Shown one piece after another: positions 47,210 through 58,510 of a stretch of DNA of 64,000 nt; the first letter of the stretch is position 1; every line of letters begins with the position of its first letter. The DNA is from Ochotona curzoniae. Taxonomy: Eukaryota; Chordata; Mammalia; Lagomorpha; Ochotonidae. The stretch spans positions 6,572,001 to 6,636,000 of the forward strand of contig NW_024465751.1 in assembly GCF_017591425.1 (NCBI RefSeq), given 5' to 3'. A program made the position numbers and the translations under genes. Under the pieces are notes generated by a model. It was not told where the DNA came from, did no database searches, and was given only the letters and a program-made list of their open reading frames with translations.

Positions 47210-47590
47210 GCCATGAAAATGAATCACATTTTGCCAGATCTTTCTAAATAATCTTAGAATGTGTCCTGAACAATACATTTTATTTTATTCTTCCAGATGC
47301 TTATATTTCTGTTTTCCCTGGCAATTAACTCCGTTGGAATAATTTGATAAAATCATCTTCTTGAGTAAATTCAATATTTGAATGAGTTCAATTCTTCCAT
47401 CTTTACTCATTGTGTTTCATTTTCCCTTACACTAACACAGTCCAGTGATTACAATTATAGGATTCCTTTGTTTGTCTTTCTTGCTTTCCTAAGTCCTCCA
47501 TCTAATCACTCTCTAGTGTTTTTGATTGTCTTGAAACCTGAATATTTTCTATTGGAGTTTGCTAACGTGCGTGTCATTGGCTGAGTTTTC

Positions 47591-48657
47591 CATGTTAGGT
47601 TAAAACAATTAGAAGTTGGCAAATCACCACATGCAATATTTTTCTCCAAATATTTCTATCTCCCCCAGCTAATTTGCCTTTTTTATCCCCTTTCTATTGA
47701 TTTCATCTCATTCTATTTTATAATATTTTAGCACTCAATGCTTGCTTTTAGCAAGGCTTAGAGATCAGTAAGAACTTATAGGAAGTATAAGCTTTGCTGT
47801 ATTCTGCCTTGTGTCTGTAACGTAATAAAAAAGTATACGACACGTGACAACAAAATGTAGAATGGACCACGAACACTAAAGGGCTCTGAAAAAAAGTTCA
47901 TATACTCAGCAGTACTTACCACCATTTTCTAAGGGTTAAAGCATACCAAAGGCTCAGATTAAAAAACAAAACGGAACAAAATGAACAAATACTGTACCCG
48001 TAAGAAACATACAAAGAATTAAAAGAAAGGGTTAAATCAATAATAGCTTTAGCAGCACTAGATCTTCTGAGAATGGACATAAAGATGAGACTTCTAAGGG
48101 AATGCGTTACTTAAAAAAAGACTACTGAGTTCCAGTTTCAAAACTACTAATTTACTGCAAACATTCAAGAACTGCGTTAAACATATAAAATGGATTACTT
48201 TCTATTGATCTTAATCTTCATTGTGTTTGCACAGAAAGGTTTCAGTTTAATCTCTCAGTAGCTAAGCTTTTAATACACAGTCATCTCTAATGCACGATTT
48301 CTGCAAACCAAGTCAGGGCTGCCAAATACTGGTAACTGTTGAACATATCAGAATGGATGCGTTTCTAGACAACATGCATGTCTGATACAACAAACAGAGG
48401 TTTAAAAATGGCTCTTCTCCAGCTGTCACTTACACTGACTCCTTCCAAATATCCTGTTTTCTGGAGGAGAGCTCACAGTTCCTTCCACTACATTTCATCA
48501 GATTTTTCTAAATAGCATTCTGAGCGTATGAATTTCTGAATAGCACATGCAAAGGGAGGGACTTTTTGATCTAAATTGTAAAAGGATATCATCACTAACA
48601 ATAATCACAAAATATGAATTCCAATGACTCCAGATAACTGTTTTAAAACTGAAGGTT
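47591..48657. other. Unassigned AT-rich DNA
   Basis: Parts may continue the L1/HAL1 fossil, but I cannot assign them. No gene is visible. Confidence 0.35.
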
Positions 48658-48993
48658 AGGGCCGGCCCAGTGCTATAGCCTAGTCGCTAAAGTTTTTGCC
48701 TTGCATGCACCAGGATCCCAAATGGGTGCTGGTTCTAATCCCAGCGGCTCCACTTCCCATCTAGTTCCCTGCTTGTGGCCTGGGACATCTGTAGAGCATG
48801 GCCTAAAGCCTTTGGACCCTGCACCTGTGTAGGAGACCAGGAAGAAGATCCTGCCTCCTGGCTTCAGATTGACTCATTTCCAACCGTTGCAGCCACTTAG
48901 GGAGTGAATCAGTGGATAGAAGTTCTTCCTCTCCTCCTCTCCTCCTCGCCTCCTCTCTGTATATTTGTGTTTCCAATAAAAATAAACATTTTT
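48658..48993 (+). repeat. CSINE, sense, nearly complete
   Basis: GGGCCGGCCCAGTGCTATAG head, GGTGCTGGTTCTAATCCCAG (B-box region with the TCTAATCC variant), CTTGTGGCCTGGGACATCTG, GCACCTGTGTAGGAGACCAG, GTTGCAGCCACTTAGGGAGTG, a CCT-rich run at 48927-48957 and a CAATAAAAATAAACATTTTT tail. All the parts of a CSINE are in order. Confidence 0.92.
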
Positions 48994-49564
48994 TTTAAAG
49001 TGAAGTGTCCTGCTTTACCATGTGCAAATCATTTTCCTTCATCTGTTGCCTTTGTTCATTCACCCACTTACTCATTCATCCAACATTTACCGAATGTCAG
49101 CTCTACTCTGGCTTTATAGCCAATGCATCTACTGGAAAAATCACCCATGATCTCAGTCATGGTTAGGACAGCCATCTGAGGTGGTGAAGCAATTTACTGT
49201 CCACAAAAGGACTCTGAAGACCAAAAATCCTGAGTACTCTCTCCAGGCTCTAAAGATGTTAAGACATGGCAGTGCTTAGGAGGAAAAGCACAAGCTCTGG
49301 CATGTTCCACGTTATCATATCTTAGAATCACACGTTCCTGAACAATCTCAGGGAAAACATGGAGAAAATTACAGCTTCTTAGTCAAACCCAACACCGAGG
49401 TTGCATTATGGAGCCACATTCTGTATTGCTTTTCTCATTTTTAGTTACTCCTGCTTCCGTGTTCTCTGGCTCTGTGTTTTATTTTTACCAGAAGGAGAAC
49501 AAATCTCACATATTCTGTTTTGTAAGTACATGTATCTCCCATAAACGCTCTTCTACTTAAATTC
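48994..49564. other. Unique DNA with a possible MIR/L2 piece
   Basis: ATTCATCCAACATTTACCGA and TGTCAGCTCTACTCTGGC at 49072-49112 resemble the antisense MIR/L2 3' end. Otherwise nothing recognised. Confidence 0.35.
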
Positions 49565-50384
49565 CCCCATGACAGTATTAGGGTACCTTCTTTTCTCTGC
49601 ATCCTCATTAGCATGTTTTATTTATTTATTTATTTTTGATTTCTGTAAAAGCCCTTTAAAAGTGGGCAAGGTGAAACTTTCATTGCGATTTTATTTTGCA
49701 CTCCTTTGATGGCTGATGATCCTGTGCTTGGCTCACGTGTTGTCTATTGACCGTGTCTGCATCATCCTTTGAAATATGCGTCTTTATATGCTTTGTCCAT
49801 TTCTCCCATTCTGTCTATTGCCTCTTCAGTATATTTACTATATATAAACTCTATATTATTTTTAATCCTATCTTTCAATTTTTGCTTTTATTACCTGAGT
49901 AACTGGATCCTTATACTAGAAGGGTCTTTGCCATGTCAGTTTCCTCCAGTGTTTGCCCTATGTTTTCCACTAGTAATTTGATTATAACAGGTCATAGATT
50001 CATCTATTTGATCCATTGTGTGTTGATTTTTGTAAAAATCTTATTTTGTGTAAAGTTGAGTCTTATTTCATTTTTCTGCATGATGAGATCTAATTTTTCC
50101 AACATCATTTGTCATTTCTCCAAGAAATGATTTTAGCTTGATGAGTTGGCTGATTTGCAAATTAAATTCTGATATTTCAATTCTAATCAGCTGGTTCGCA
50201 TGCTTATTTTTGTGCCAATACTAGGCTGTTTTGACTGTAACTGCTCTGCAACATGCCTCAAAATCTGATATTGTAATGCCTTTAGTGTTGTGCTTATTAT
50301 TTAATAATTATTAATTATTTAATATTACTTTAGGTATTTGGGATTTTTTGTATTTCCATATAATTTACTGCACTGTATTTAATT

Positions 50385-50717
50385 TAAAAAAATGTTTACT
50401 TATTTTTATTAGAAGCACAGATTTACAAAGAGAAAAGGAGGTACACAGAAAGAGATCCTTTGTTTTCTGGTTCACTCCCCAAGTGGTCACAACTGCCAGA
50501 CCTGACCTGATTCAAAGCCAGGAGCCAGCAGCTCCTTCTGGGTCTCCCACATGGGTCAGGGTCTCAAGGCTTTGGGCCATCCTCTACTATTTCCGCAGGC
50601 TACAAGCAGGGAGCGGGTAGAGAAGTGAAGCAGCCAAGACATGAGCCCATACCCATATGGAATCCCTGTGCTTGCAAGGAGAAAACTTTAGCCTCTGGGC
50701 TACCTCATTGGTTCTAG
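50385..50717 (-). repeat. CSINE, antisense, with 11-bp target-site duplication
   Basis: The copy is flanked by TGTATTTAATT at 50374-50384 and 50718-50728, identical on both sides, so its ends are exact. Internal motifs CACTCCCCAAGTGGTCACAA, CAGGAGCCAGCAGCTCCTTC, TCCCACATGGGTCAGGGTCT and CATACCCATATGGAATCCCT are in antisense CSINE order. Confidence 0.95.
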
Positions 50718-51046
50718 TGTATTTAATTGTTTTAAACCTATTATGAATAGAACTAATTGTACAAGTTACTCTCTAGCCATGGTGTACTACTGGGCTTTTT
50801 TGTTTGTTGATTTTATAGTCATCCGCTTTACAAAGCTCTTATGACTTCTTATAATCTCTAAGTTGAAGTCTTTGGGTTTCCCTTTATATAGGTTTTAATA
50901 GATCTAGTATATACCTTCCAGAATTACATGGATAGTGATGATGAGAGCAGGCACTCTGGTCTGGTTTTGGATATTACTGGAAATGCTTCCATCTTTACCC
51001 CATTCAATATGCTACGCTGGCTGCCGTTTATCACATGTTTTGATTG

Positions 51047-51400
51047 TGTCTTGGGGTCTAAGCCTGCCCGCAGGCCCCACAGTCCCATAGTCACCAAGGC
51101 TGAGACAATGGTGCTCTTCAGGGTAAGAGCCACAGCTGGTGAGGAATGTCTGCTTCGTTCTGCACAAGTTGCACATTTTAAGTTTAAGGAAGGGGAGGGC
51201 AGGAGGGCATCTTCCAGCAGTTCCCCCACTGTCAGACACTGTGATTGGCTCAAAGGCACAGCTACGTCTCTTGACCTTCTAGTTATGTCAGAGGTCCTGT
51301 TCCCAAAGCAGGGCTGGAAGCTGTGCCTCAAGTCATGCAGAGGTAAGGCTGAGCGACACCCACCGGGTTGCAGGCAGGGATCCAGGAGTGATTGCCCTCA
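51047..51400. mobile_element. LTR-like insert in L1 (354 bp), probable solo LTR
   Basis: The antisense L1 text TTTTGATTGTGT|TGAGGTATG is split here. The insert begins TGTCTTGG and ends GCCCTCA, so it has TG...CA ends, and GATTG at 51042-51046 is repeated at 51401-51405. The shared flank can also be read as 8 bp (GATTGTGT), in which case the insert would be 51050-51400 and a hAT-type DNA transposon is an alternative, but its ends do not form a convincing inverted repeat. GTGATTGGCTC near 51240 holds an inverted CCAAT box. The orientation and family are unknown. A 191-codon frame across it (50928-51503) is a chance frame. Confidence 0.6.
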
Positions 51401-52302
51401 GATTGTGTTGAGGTATGTTCCTTTTATATCTAATTTTAATTTTTTTTTATTATTAAGTGATGTTGCATTTTATCAAGTGGTTTCTCTGCATCTCTTTAGC
51501 TGATCATAGTATTTGATTTGATTTTTCAACATCTTAATGTGATATATCATGTTTATTGATTTCCATATATTGAATCATCCCTACCACTCTCGGGTATATC
51601 ATGTTTGGTCCAGGTGGATGGTCTTCTTGGTGTTTTGCAGGATTCTGTCAGCTAGTATTTGGTTGAGGATTTTGTACATCCACGTTCATCAGGGAGAGTG
51701 TTCTGTACTTTCATTTCTTTGCTGAACTTTTTTCTGGCTTTAGAATTAAAGCCATGCTAAACTACAGAAGGAGTTTTGGCAAATTCCCTCCTTTTCAATG
51801 TTTTGAATGGTTAAGAAAAGTTGCAATTAGTTATTTAAATGTTTTCTATTACTCAGCACTGAAACTGTCTGAACCTGAGTTTGTTCTTATTGCAGATTCC
51901 ATCTCTGCCTCGGTTATTGATTTATGTAGGCTTTTTCTGTCTCCATGACTCAATTTTGACTAATTGTATGCATCAGAAATGTATTCATTCTCTTAGATTT
52001 TTCCAAATAGGTACAGCTATTTGTAGTAGTTCTTTTTTTGTTATTATATTTCTGCAGCATCTGATTTTATTAATTCATGTCTACTGTCCACACCTTTTTC
52101 TTGTAAGTTAGGGCAATGGTTTATCAGTTGAAATTCTTCAGTAAATCAGCCATTTATTTAACTTTTGCATCTTTTTACTATAATTTTGTGTATTTATCTT
52201 CTTTAATTTTATTGTTACAAATTTTACGTTTTTTTCTTGTTTTGCTAGGTCCTTGAAGACATTGTTAAATCATTTAATTTTATGTCTTTCCAATTTCTTA
52301 AT

Positions 52303-52320
52303 GCAAGTACTAATTTCTAT
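52303..52320. repeat. Left 18-bp target-site duplication of young CSINE
   Basis: GCAAGTACTAATTTCTAT is identical to 52652-52669. Confidence 0.95.
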
Positions 52321-52572
52321 TTTTTGTTAGGGTTTATTTTTATTTTTATTTTTTATTGGAAAGGTGGATATACACACAGGAGAGACAGAGAGGAAGATCT
52401 TCTGTCCGATGATTCACTCCCTAAGTGAGCTCAACGGCCGATGCTATGCCGGTCCGAAGCCAGGAGCCTCTTCCGGGTCTCCCACACGGGTGCAGGGTCC
52501 CAAAGCTTTGGGCGGTCCTCGACTGCTTTCCCGGGCCACAGGCAGGGAGCAGGATGGGAAGCGGGGCTGCTG

Positions 52573-52583
52573 GGATTAGAACC
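52573..52583 (-). promoter_or_regulatory. Pol III B box of young CSINE
   Basis: Minus strand GGTTCTAATCC matches the tRNA B box GGTTCRANNCC except for T at the R position; it lies about 50 nt after the A box, as in tRNA-derived SINEs. Confidence 0.75.
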
Positions 52584-52627
52584 GGTGTCCATATGGGATC
52601 CTGGGCGTGCAAGGCAAGGACCTTAAC

Positions 52628-52638
52628 CACTTGCGCCA
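52628..52638 (-). promoter_or_regulatory. Pol III A box of young CSINE
   Basis: Minus strand TGGCGCAAGTG fits the A-box consensus TRGYNNARNNG at every fixed position. Confidence 0.75.
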
Positions 52639-52651
52639 CCGCGCCGGGCCC

Positions 52652-52669
52652 GCAAGTACTAATTTCTAT
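52652..52669. repeat. Right 18-bp target-site duplication of young CSINE
   Basis: Identical to 52303-52320. Confidence 0.95.
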
Positions 52670-52874
52670 GAACTATCTTCTTATTGTTGCTTATGCTTTA
52701 TTCTAAAAGTTAGATATGATGTGCTGCTATCTTTACTTGTTTCAATTAATTTTTTATATTTTCCTTTTGCCATCTTTTATGATTCACTGTTCATTCAGAA
52801 AAACTTTGTATGCGTCTCTCTATTTTCTAAAGTTTCAGGTGTCCTTTCGTTTTTATGTATGATAGAGAGTTCCT

Positions 52875-54240
52875 ATAGCATCAGCAGGGGAGGGGATGGT
52901 TACCCGGGCTGGCAGTGGTCAGAGGCTCAGACATGCTCTGAGGCAAGGTGCCCTAACCACCTAGGGTAAGCTTACCATGGCTGCTCACCCTACCCACTCG
53001 GGCACATGAACCTCACAAAGGCTGTAATGTGTTCTGAAGTGTGAGGGCCAAGCTCGCTGTGTAGTGCCTTCACAGCATTTGGGAAGTATGGAACTTCTGA
53101 AATCAGACCAGGGATTACCCGAAGACCTAGCCACATCTAATTAGCTTCTCAGTTTTCAAGATTGTGTTGAACTAGCACAGAGGATTCTTATAATCACAGG
53201 GTTTGGAGATCTATGCTCTGCTCTGGGAGCCTACCCATCCACGGGTTGTGTAGCTCACTTCCCAGAGCAGCCTCACAAAGCGCAGATGGTGCCATGCCTT
53301 GGCAAGTTGAGTAGGTCTTTTGGTTTTTCACATTTTAAAAATATGTATTTATTTGTATTTGAAAGGGAAACCTACAAAGAGAAGGAGAGATGGAAAGTGA
53401 GAGTGAGATCTAACCACTGGTTCATTCCCCAAATGGTTATAGTCACCTGAGCTGAGCCAGACCAAAGGCAGCAGCTAATTTGGGGTCACTCACATGTTAA
53501 CAGGGGCCAAAGAACTTGTGTCATCCTCAACTGATTTCACACATCATAAGCACGGAGCTGAATCAGAAGTGGAACAACCAGAATGTGAACTGATGTTCAT
53601 ATAGGATCCTGGTTCAGTAGGCAGAGATTTAGCCTATTAAGCCATTGTGCTAACCCAAACTTAGTGGTTCTTTGATGAGAGAACAATCTCCCCTCCCTTC
53701 ATAGAATTATGTGGACATCCTGACCCCACTGACTGTCCAGACCAGACTCCAAGGCAGCAAGAACCATGGAGGTCTCCCTTAGACAGCACCCACCAGCGGG
53801 TCATGCGCTGCTGTTGCTGCCAATTGCCTTGCTCTGAGTAGATGGCATATACTATTGATCCCAGAATATTATAGCTTCTTTTCCTGGAGCCATGTAGGTG
53901 CTCCATCCATGACCAGTTCTCCAAGCTGGGATCCGGGTGACTGGGGCCAGCAGGGATTCCCTCACACCAGCTCCACGGTGTCTCACAAGTTGATGCAGCC
54001 TCCTCTCCCCTTGTTCTGGTAAGATGGCATCTTTCCTCCTTCCACTAGCCACAGGATTCGCTGATGCTGTCCTGGCACATGCTGCATGTTTCCACAAGGT
54101 CTTTGCTGCTTCTACCATCTCTTATTTTTCTAAGCTTTCCAATGAAAACCTCCCCAAATGTCCTCTGGAACCGTGGGCCTCCCTTACTCTTTTGGAATCT
54201 TCCTGTGTTCAAAAATCATCATGTCTTTTCCCTATTTAGC
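52875..54240 (-). other. GC-richer repeat-like segment, possibly L1 5' UTR, split by CSINE
   Basis: After the antisense L1 ORF2 the base composition becomes clearly GC-richer (for example GGGTTACCCGGGCTGGCAGT-like text near 52900, then AAGATGGCATCTTTCCTCCT near 54022). Antisense L1 elements often end in such a 5' UTR, with AAGATGGC-type motifs near the 5' end. ORF1 and early ORF2 would then be missing. This is inference; a different repeat is possible. Confidence 0.35.
53335..53660 (-). repeat. CSINE, antisense, old
   Basis: TATTTATTTGTATTTGAAAG, AACCACTGGTTCATTCCCCA, GCTGAGCCAGACCAAAGGCA, TCATATAGGATCCTGGTTCA and AAGCCATTGTGCTAACCCAA follow the antisense order from tail to head. Confidence 0.85.
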
Positions 54241-57200
54241 TACACTGGATCACAGATTTTCAAGTATAATTTTGAGACGCCATTTTGCATGTACATTGGC
54301 AGTATTTAGTAAAGACTAGCTGAGTTATACACAGACAATTCATTTATTCTTTATTATTTTTAGTATTTACTCTCTCCCCCTCTGTGTTTAACATGGTTTT
54401 AATGCTGTATGTTTCACCTTAGAACACTGATTGGACTAACAGAGTAGTGATGAAAAATGGACTTGTTTAATTTGGTCAACAGACAACACACTAACCCCAA
54501 GTATGGAACCAACCAGTATCAGGCTATTTTAGATTTGGTAAGAATCTTTGAGAAGGTATCTACCAGTTATAAGAGGGTTCCAAATCCTTCCTTTACTTGT
54601 AATTGTAACTGTTGGAACTCAGCAACAAATGCTGGGTATGTTAAAAACTGGAAAATAGTCTTGTACACAGTACTAAATATAACCTTCGCCCAGGCAGGTA
54701 GGGGCTGCTTGCCAAGTTCTGATGGTTGTTAGAATCCAAAACCATGAAGAAGGCCATGTTTTGATAAGCTGAAATTGCTTTCAAAATAGGCAAATTTGCC
54801 CTATTTATGGGAAAACAGGGTTGAATCAACTAGTTAATTACCTCTTACCCCTAAACTTTTAGTACTTCACATATAACAAGTTAATCATTTGCTTCAGTAT
54901 AAATTTTAGTATATTTAGCACAAATATCTTGTTTATAGTATTTTCACTATTTAGTATACATACAGAAAAGCAAAAAACAAATACTTTTTATATTCATACT
55001 GTTCTTTATGATAGAAAGACAATTGGAGATTGCCTTTGCCAAGAAAACATACGAGGAAGTAAATAAAAACAAAAAAATCTCCTTTATCAAATAGCAATAA
55101 CTAAATAATGTATCTCAGACGGTCTGCTGTTCTTGTTTCCTGTTAAATGTGTGTCATTCAGAGGACAAGCAATACCATATCTATTGCTTTGCTTTTTGCC
55201 TTACGCCACCAACTCACACGGTTTACTGCACACGAAGAAGGGAACTCTCAAGCTTGCCCACCGTGGGCCACAAAACAGAAATGACTTAGTCTGCAAGGAG
55301 ATGTTCACGTAACAGGTACCGGGCACTGACTTTGAAGACCAAGCATTCTGCATTCTCTAGCACTAGTGTTTGACTCTCATTCTCTAGAACAAAGGCAGGA
55401 AGGGTTTCTCAGAGGTTACAAAGCTAACTAACAGCAAAACTGTGAGGTTTAGCATTCATTTGATCATCTATTCTAAGTGCCTCCTTTTGCTCCAAGTGTA
55501 TATCTTTGGCATAGTTTCCTCTTCTTCCATTTCATCATGGCTTGAAAAGTGCACTACATCACTGTTTGGAAAACAAGGTCCTTTCTGCTCCTCATCGCTT
55601 TATGGTATCAGGTTCATGATGATGTGGAGGTGAGGGATTTATAAACATGAAAGATGATAGTAATCAAGGCACAGAAATATCCAGGTAAGTCAGGGTAAAA
55701 CTTATGGCATGAAATGAAACATAAACACCCAAAATTTGATTTTAAAATGTCATGATCCCATCTCAAGTAGAAGATCAAGCTGATTTGTATATTACATTTA
55801 CAGAAAATAAAAGTAGGAGGGAAGTAAAGTGTATATTTTTGCCACAAAATTCCGAATCCAGATTTTTATGTAACTTAGTGAATGTGGGCATAAGGAAACC
55901 TCAACAGGAAACACTTCAGCAACATCAAACAAATTTACTGATTATAACTGGAGATATTATAAGGAAACAGACTATGTTACTTCCTAAGTCATTTATAGTC
56001 AATAAGCCTCAGGATTTCCATTTATAAAGTGGAAATAATGAAAACTAAGAGTCCTTTCCTCTACTATTGTGAGGAATAAACAACCCAAATGATAGTTACT
56101 TTATTTTTATTATTAGTGTCATTTTTAATAGTAACAACAGTGAGGTCCAATTTTTAAATGCAATCTTAGAATCCCTGGATGAATGAAGACAAATGCAGAA
56201 ATAGTTGCATTTTAATAAGTTGATAGACACATCAATTATAAATGTCAATAAAGAGAGTGCAAGCTTAATGTGTATCATGTCAGACGTTCAATTGAATCTG
56301 ATCTAAACTCAAGTACAAGGCACTTTGAATGGACCACTATCACCACAGTTAGGGTTTCAGCATGTACATCAATAACCACGATGCTTTTCTGACTTTAAGC
56401 CATCCCATCATCTGATCCCACTGTTTAGAATTTTTTTTCTTGAATACCTTATCCTATTAATCTCTTCAAACATCCTGTTCCAAGAAGAAAACTTTAAGTA
56501 TTTATTTTGTAATTGGCGGCGATCTGTGTGTTTTAGACACGGGGATTCTGATATAATTTTGATAGTTGGTTTTAAGTTTCTTTGTTGAGTAAATGTACAG
56601 TGTGAGAAAATCTTAGACAACTAAGATAACACTCCACATCCATGAGTGGGGACCTGGGTAAACTGATTCAACATTCTTGCATGGGAAATGGCATAGTATT
56701 TCAGAGGGGAGCTCTGAAAGCAAATCTTAAGAGAACATCTTAGCCAGAGATTCTGTAACACTGCAAGAACATGAATACACTTATTCTTTATAATAAAACA
56801 CATAGGTCTATTGATGCTGATCATAAAATCTTTTCTTGAGCATTCCTAGGTACCCACATTCACTGATGCGTTTTCTCAATGGAGTCTGGCGTCCCTTGTG
56901 GTCTACTTTTCTGGGCTGAAACCCAGAAACTCTACCCTTTTGAGTGTGCTTTGGCTGCCTCCAGAACAGCCATTTCTCTGTTCCAACCAAGACAGTATAA
57001 TCAATCATTGTCTTCTACAATATCAAACAAGTAAAGTTTCCTCTAAACTAATTGGTAAGGAAAACATTTTGCCTTCATCAGGTGGTAGGGCCTGAAGTTG
57101 GAAAACATGGAAATAAAGGATGGAGAGGGTGGGCAGACAATCCGAATGTGGCTGGAAGAAACGCTGTAACCTGAAAGGCTTCAGTGGGAACTGTCTCCTT

Positions 57201-57579
57201 ACGGCTTAGCAAGTAGACTAAAGCTAAAGAGACTGGGAGTCTAGATAAAGCTCTTCCACTTGATAATCCTAGTTTCCCGATTCATTTCACTCATTTGCTG
57301 AACTGCAAGACAATAAATGTTACTAAACATCCTTTCTAGAAAGCTCGGATGAGCCACTGAAACAGATATAAAAAGTTGACCAACTTAAAAAAACCTTCAC
57401 TTTCTACCAAGTTCGATTTGAAGTGAAACAGATCATTCCGGAAGTACTAAGTTAAAAGCATATCCCCCAATTCCTTCTTCCTTGTCCTTCCTTGGTATTA
57501 AAGGTGAAAATCCTTTATTTAAATAGTTAACAAAACACACTAGCAACAACAATGCAACCACCCAAGACTGGTTGGGTGT
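54241..57579. other. Unique AT-rich DNA, nothing recognised
   Basis: More than 3 kb without a recognisable repeat family, RNA gene or familiar protein motif. Reading frames stay below 92 codons. Confidence 0.4.
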
Positions 57580-57720
57580 ACTCTGCTAAATAATCCACAT
57601 ACCTAAATCCATTCAACCTTACCATAATCCTATCAGCCATGTGCTGATATTTTCATAAATGAAGACATTAAGTGAATGAGGTAGTATATGCAATGAACTA
57701 TCTATCCTGTTATACAGGAG
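57580..57720 (-). repeat. MIR fragment, antisense
   Basis: ACCTAAATCCATTCAACCTT, ATAATCCTATCAGCCATGTG and CATAAATGAAGACATTAAGTG follow the antisense MIR order (taatcctcacaacaaccctatg...cagatgaggaaactgagg). Confidence 0.5.
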
Positions 57721-58039
57721 CACCCTCTACAATGCCATGCATCACCCATCTGCTGGCTGCATTCTAAGGTGTCCTTGGGTAATTCTGCCATTATGTGAGC
57801 CTCATCGTGTGAACTTACACAGACTATGATGGCTGTGACCTCATCATATGACACAATCTTGTGAAAGTATTGTCTTGCTTACAACATGTCACTAAATGAA
57901 ATGTTATACAACACATAGCTTCACCTCAGACACTGGATGAAAAAAAATCACATACTTAAATTGGAAAACGTACAGTGGGGGAAATCATTATAATGGCAAA
58001 GCTCAATATGTTCTTTCTTCACTTATTTTTTAAATAAAT
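57721..58039. other. Unique DNA
   Basis: No feature recognised; ends in a T-rich run (58024-58048) that may be the tail of the next element. Confidence 0.35.
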
Positions 58040-58510
58040 TTTATCCTTCTAATAATGATCACATGTTTGATCAAGGTGGGAAGGATCGAGCTTTATGGAA
58101 AATTGGGTGAATTCATTGCTTCCAAATTTGCTATTTCTTCTTATTGTTCTTGGGGGAAGGAGAGGAACATGTCCCAGTATCCAGGGATGAGGACCCATAA
58201 CCTCAAATCAACCAAGAGTCTCAATGTGTACATATTCTGAGGGTTATGCCCATGTGGTTTGGAAAGTTTGGAAATGCTGCCAATTTCACCAATCTGAGAA
58301 TGATATCATCCTCTCAATGTTCGTTGGCTTCATTTACCAAGAGTTTTTGTTGTCATCATTTGTTTGGGATAGTTGTCCAATTAGTTCTGTTCTGCTACAG
58401 CACCAAATGAGCTGCCAAATTCTCCTTTTACAACAGGGATTGTGTGCACTGCTCCACCTTTTTTCATTAAGCAGGATATATTCTTGTGAGTCCAAATACC
58501 TGGGCTGGAT

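Larger units (their letters stand above)
45780..47590 (-). mobile_element. HAL1/old L1 fossil, antisense, interrupted by a pseudogene
   Basis: CTCACTGCCTTTCTTTGGAG, TCAGACAAAAAGTCAGCTGT, TTCTCTGATGATTATCCAAA, TTTGGGGTTTAGTAAATTGG and, beyond the pseudogene, GGCAATTAACTCCGTTGGAA follow the antisense order of HAL1/old L1M elements. The pattern is split cleanly at 46708-47209 by a retrocopied mRNA. Confidence 0.6.
52321..52651 (-). repeat. Young CSINE, antisense, near consensus
   Basis: This is the best preserved SINE in the window: it is GC-rich, keeps many CpG sites, and is flanked by a perfect 18-bp duplication. On the minus strand it starts GGCCCGGCGCGGTGGCGCAA, continues through the B-box region GGTTCTAATCCCAGCAGCCC and ends in an A/T-rich tail at 52321-52365. 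The high CpG content next to decayed old L1 means it is a recent arrival. RNA polymerase III promoter boxes are intact or nearly so. Confidence 0.97.
49565..52870 (-). mobile_element. Old L1 ORF2, antisense, with three insertions
   Basis: Antisense L1 ORF2 landmarks run in order: AGTATTAGGGTACCTTCTTT, TTGATTTCTGTAAAAGCCCT, TATTTTTGTGCCAATACTAG, AAATCTGATATTGTAATGCC, GAGAGCAGGCACTCTGGTCT, TTGAGGTATGTTCCTTTTAT, TTGAATCATCCCTACCACTC and TTTGGTTGAGGATTTTGTAC. The sequence is interrupted by a CSINE (50385-50717), an LTR-like insert (51047-51400) and a young CSINE (52321-52651), each flanked by direct repeats of L1 sequence. Stops are frequent, so no ORF2 activity remains. Confidence 0.85.

Noticed and set aside
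46954..47214. RPL36A-like open frame read as a functional small gene
   Set aside because: It lacks the C-terminal third because of a one-base deletion, has no introns, carries a tail and is flanked by a target-site duplication, so it is a processed pseudogene.
50928..51503. 191-codon plus-strand open frame, the longest in the window
   Set aside because: It is composed of antisense L1 and the LTR-like insert, has no domain features and crosses the insert boundaries.
52321..52651. tRNA gene, because A and B boxes are present
   Set aside because: The boxes belong to the tRNA-derived head of a SINE; no cloverleaf with acceptor stem pairing or anticodon arm is evident.
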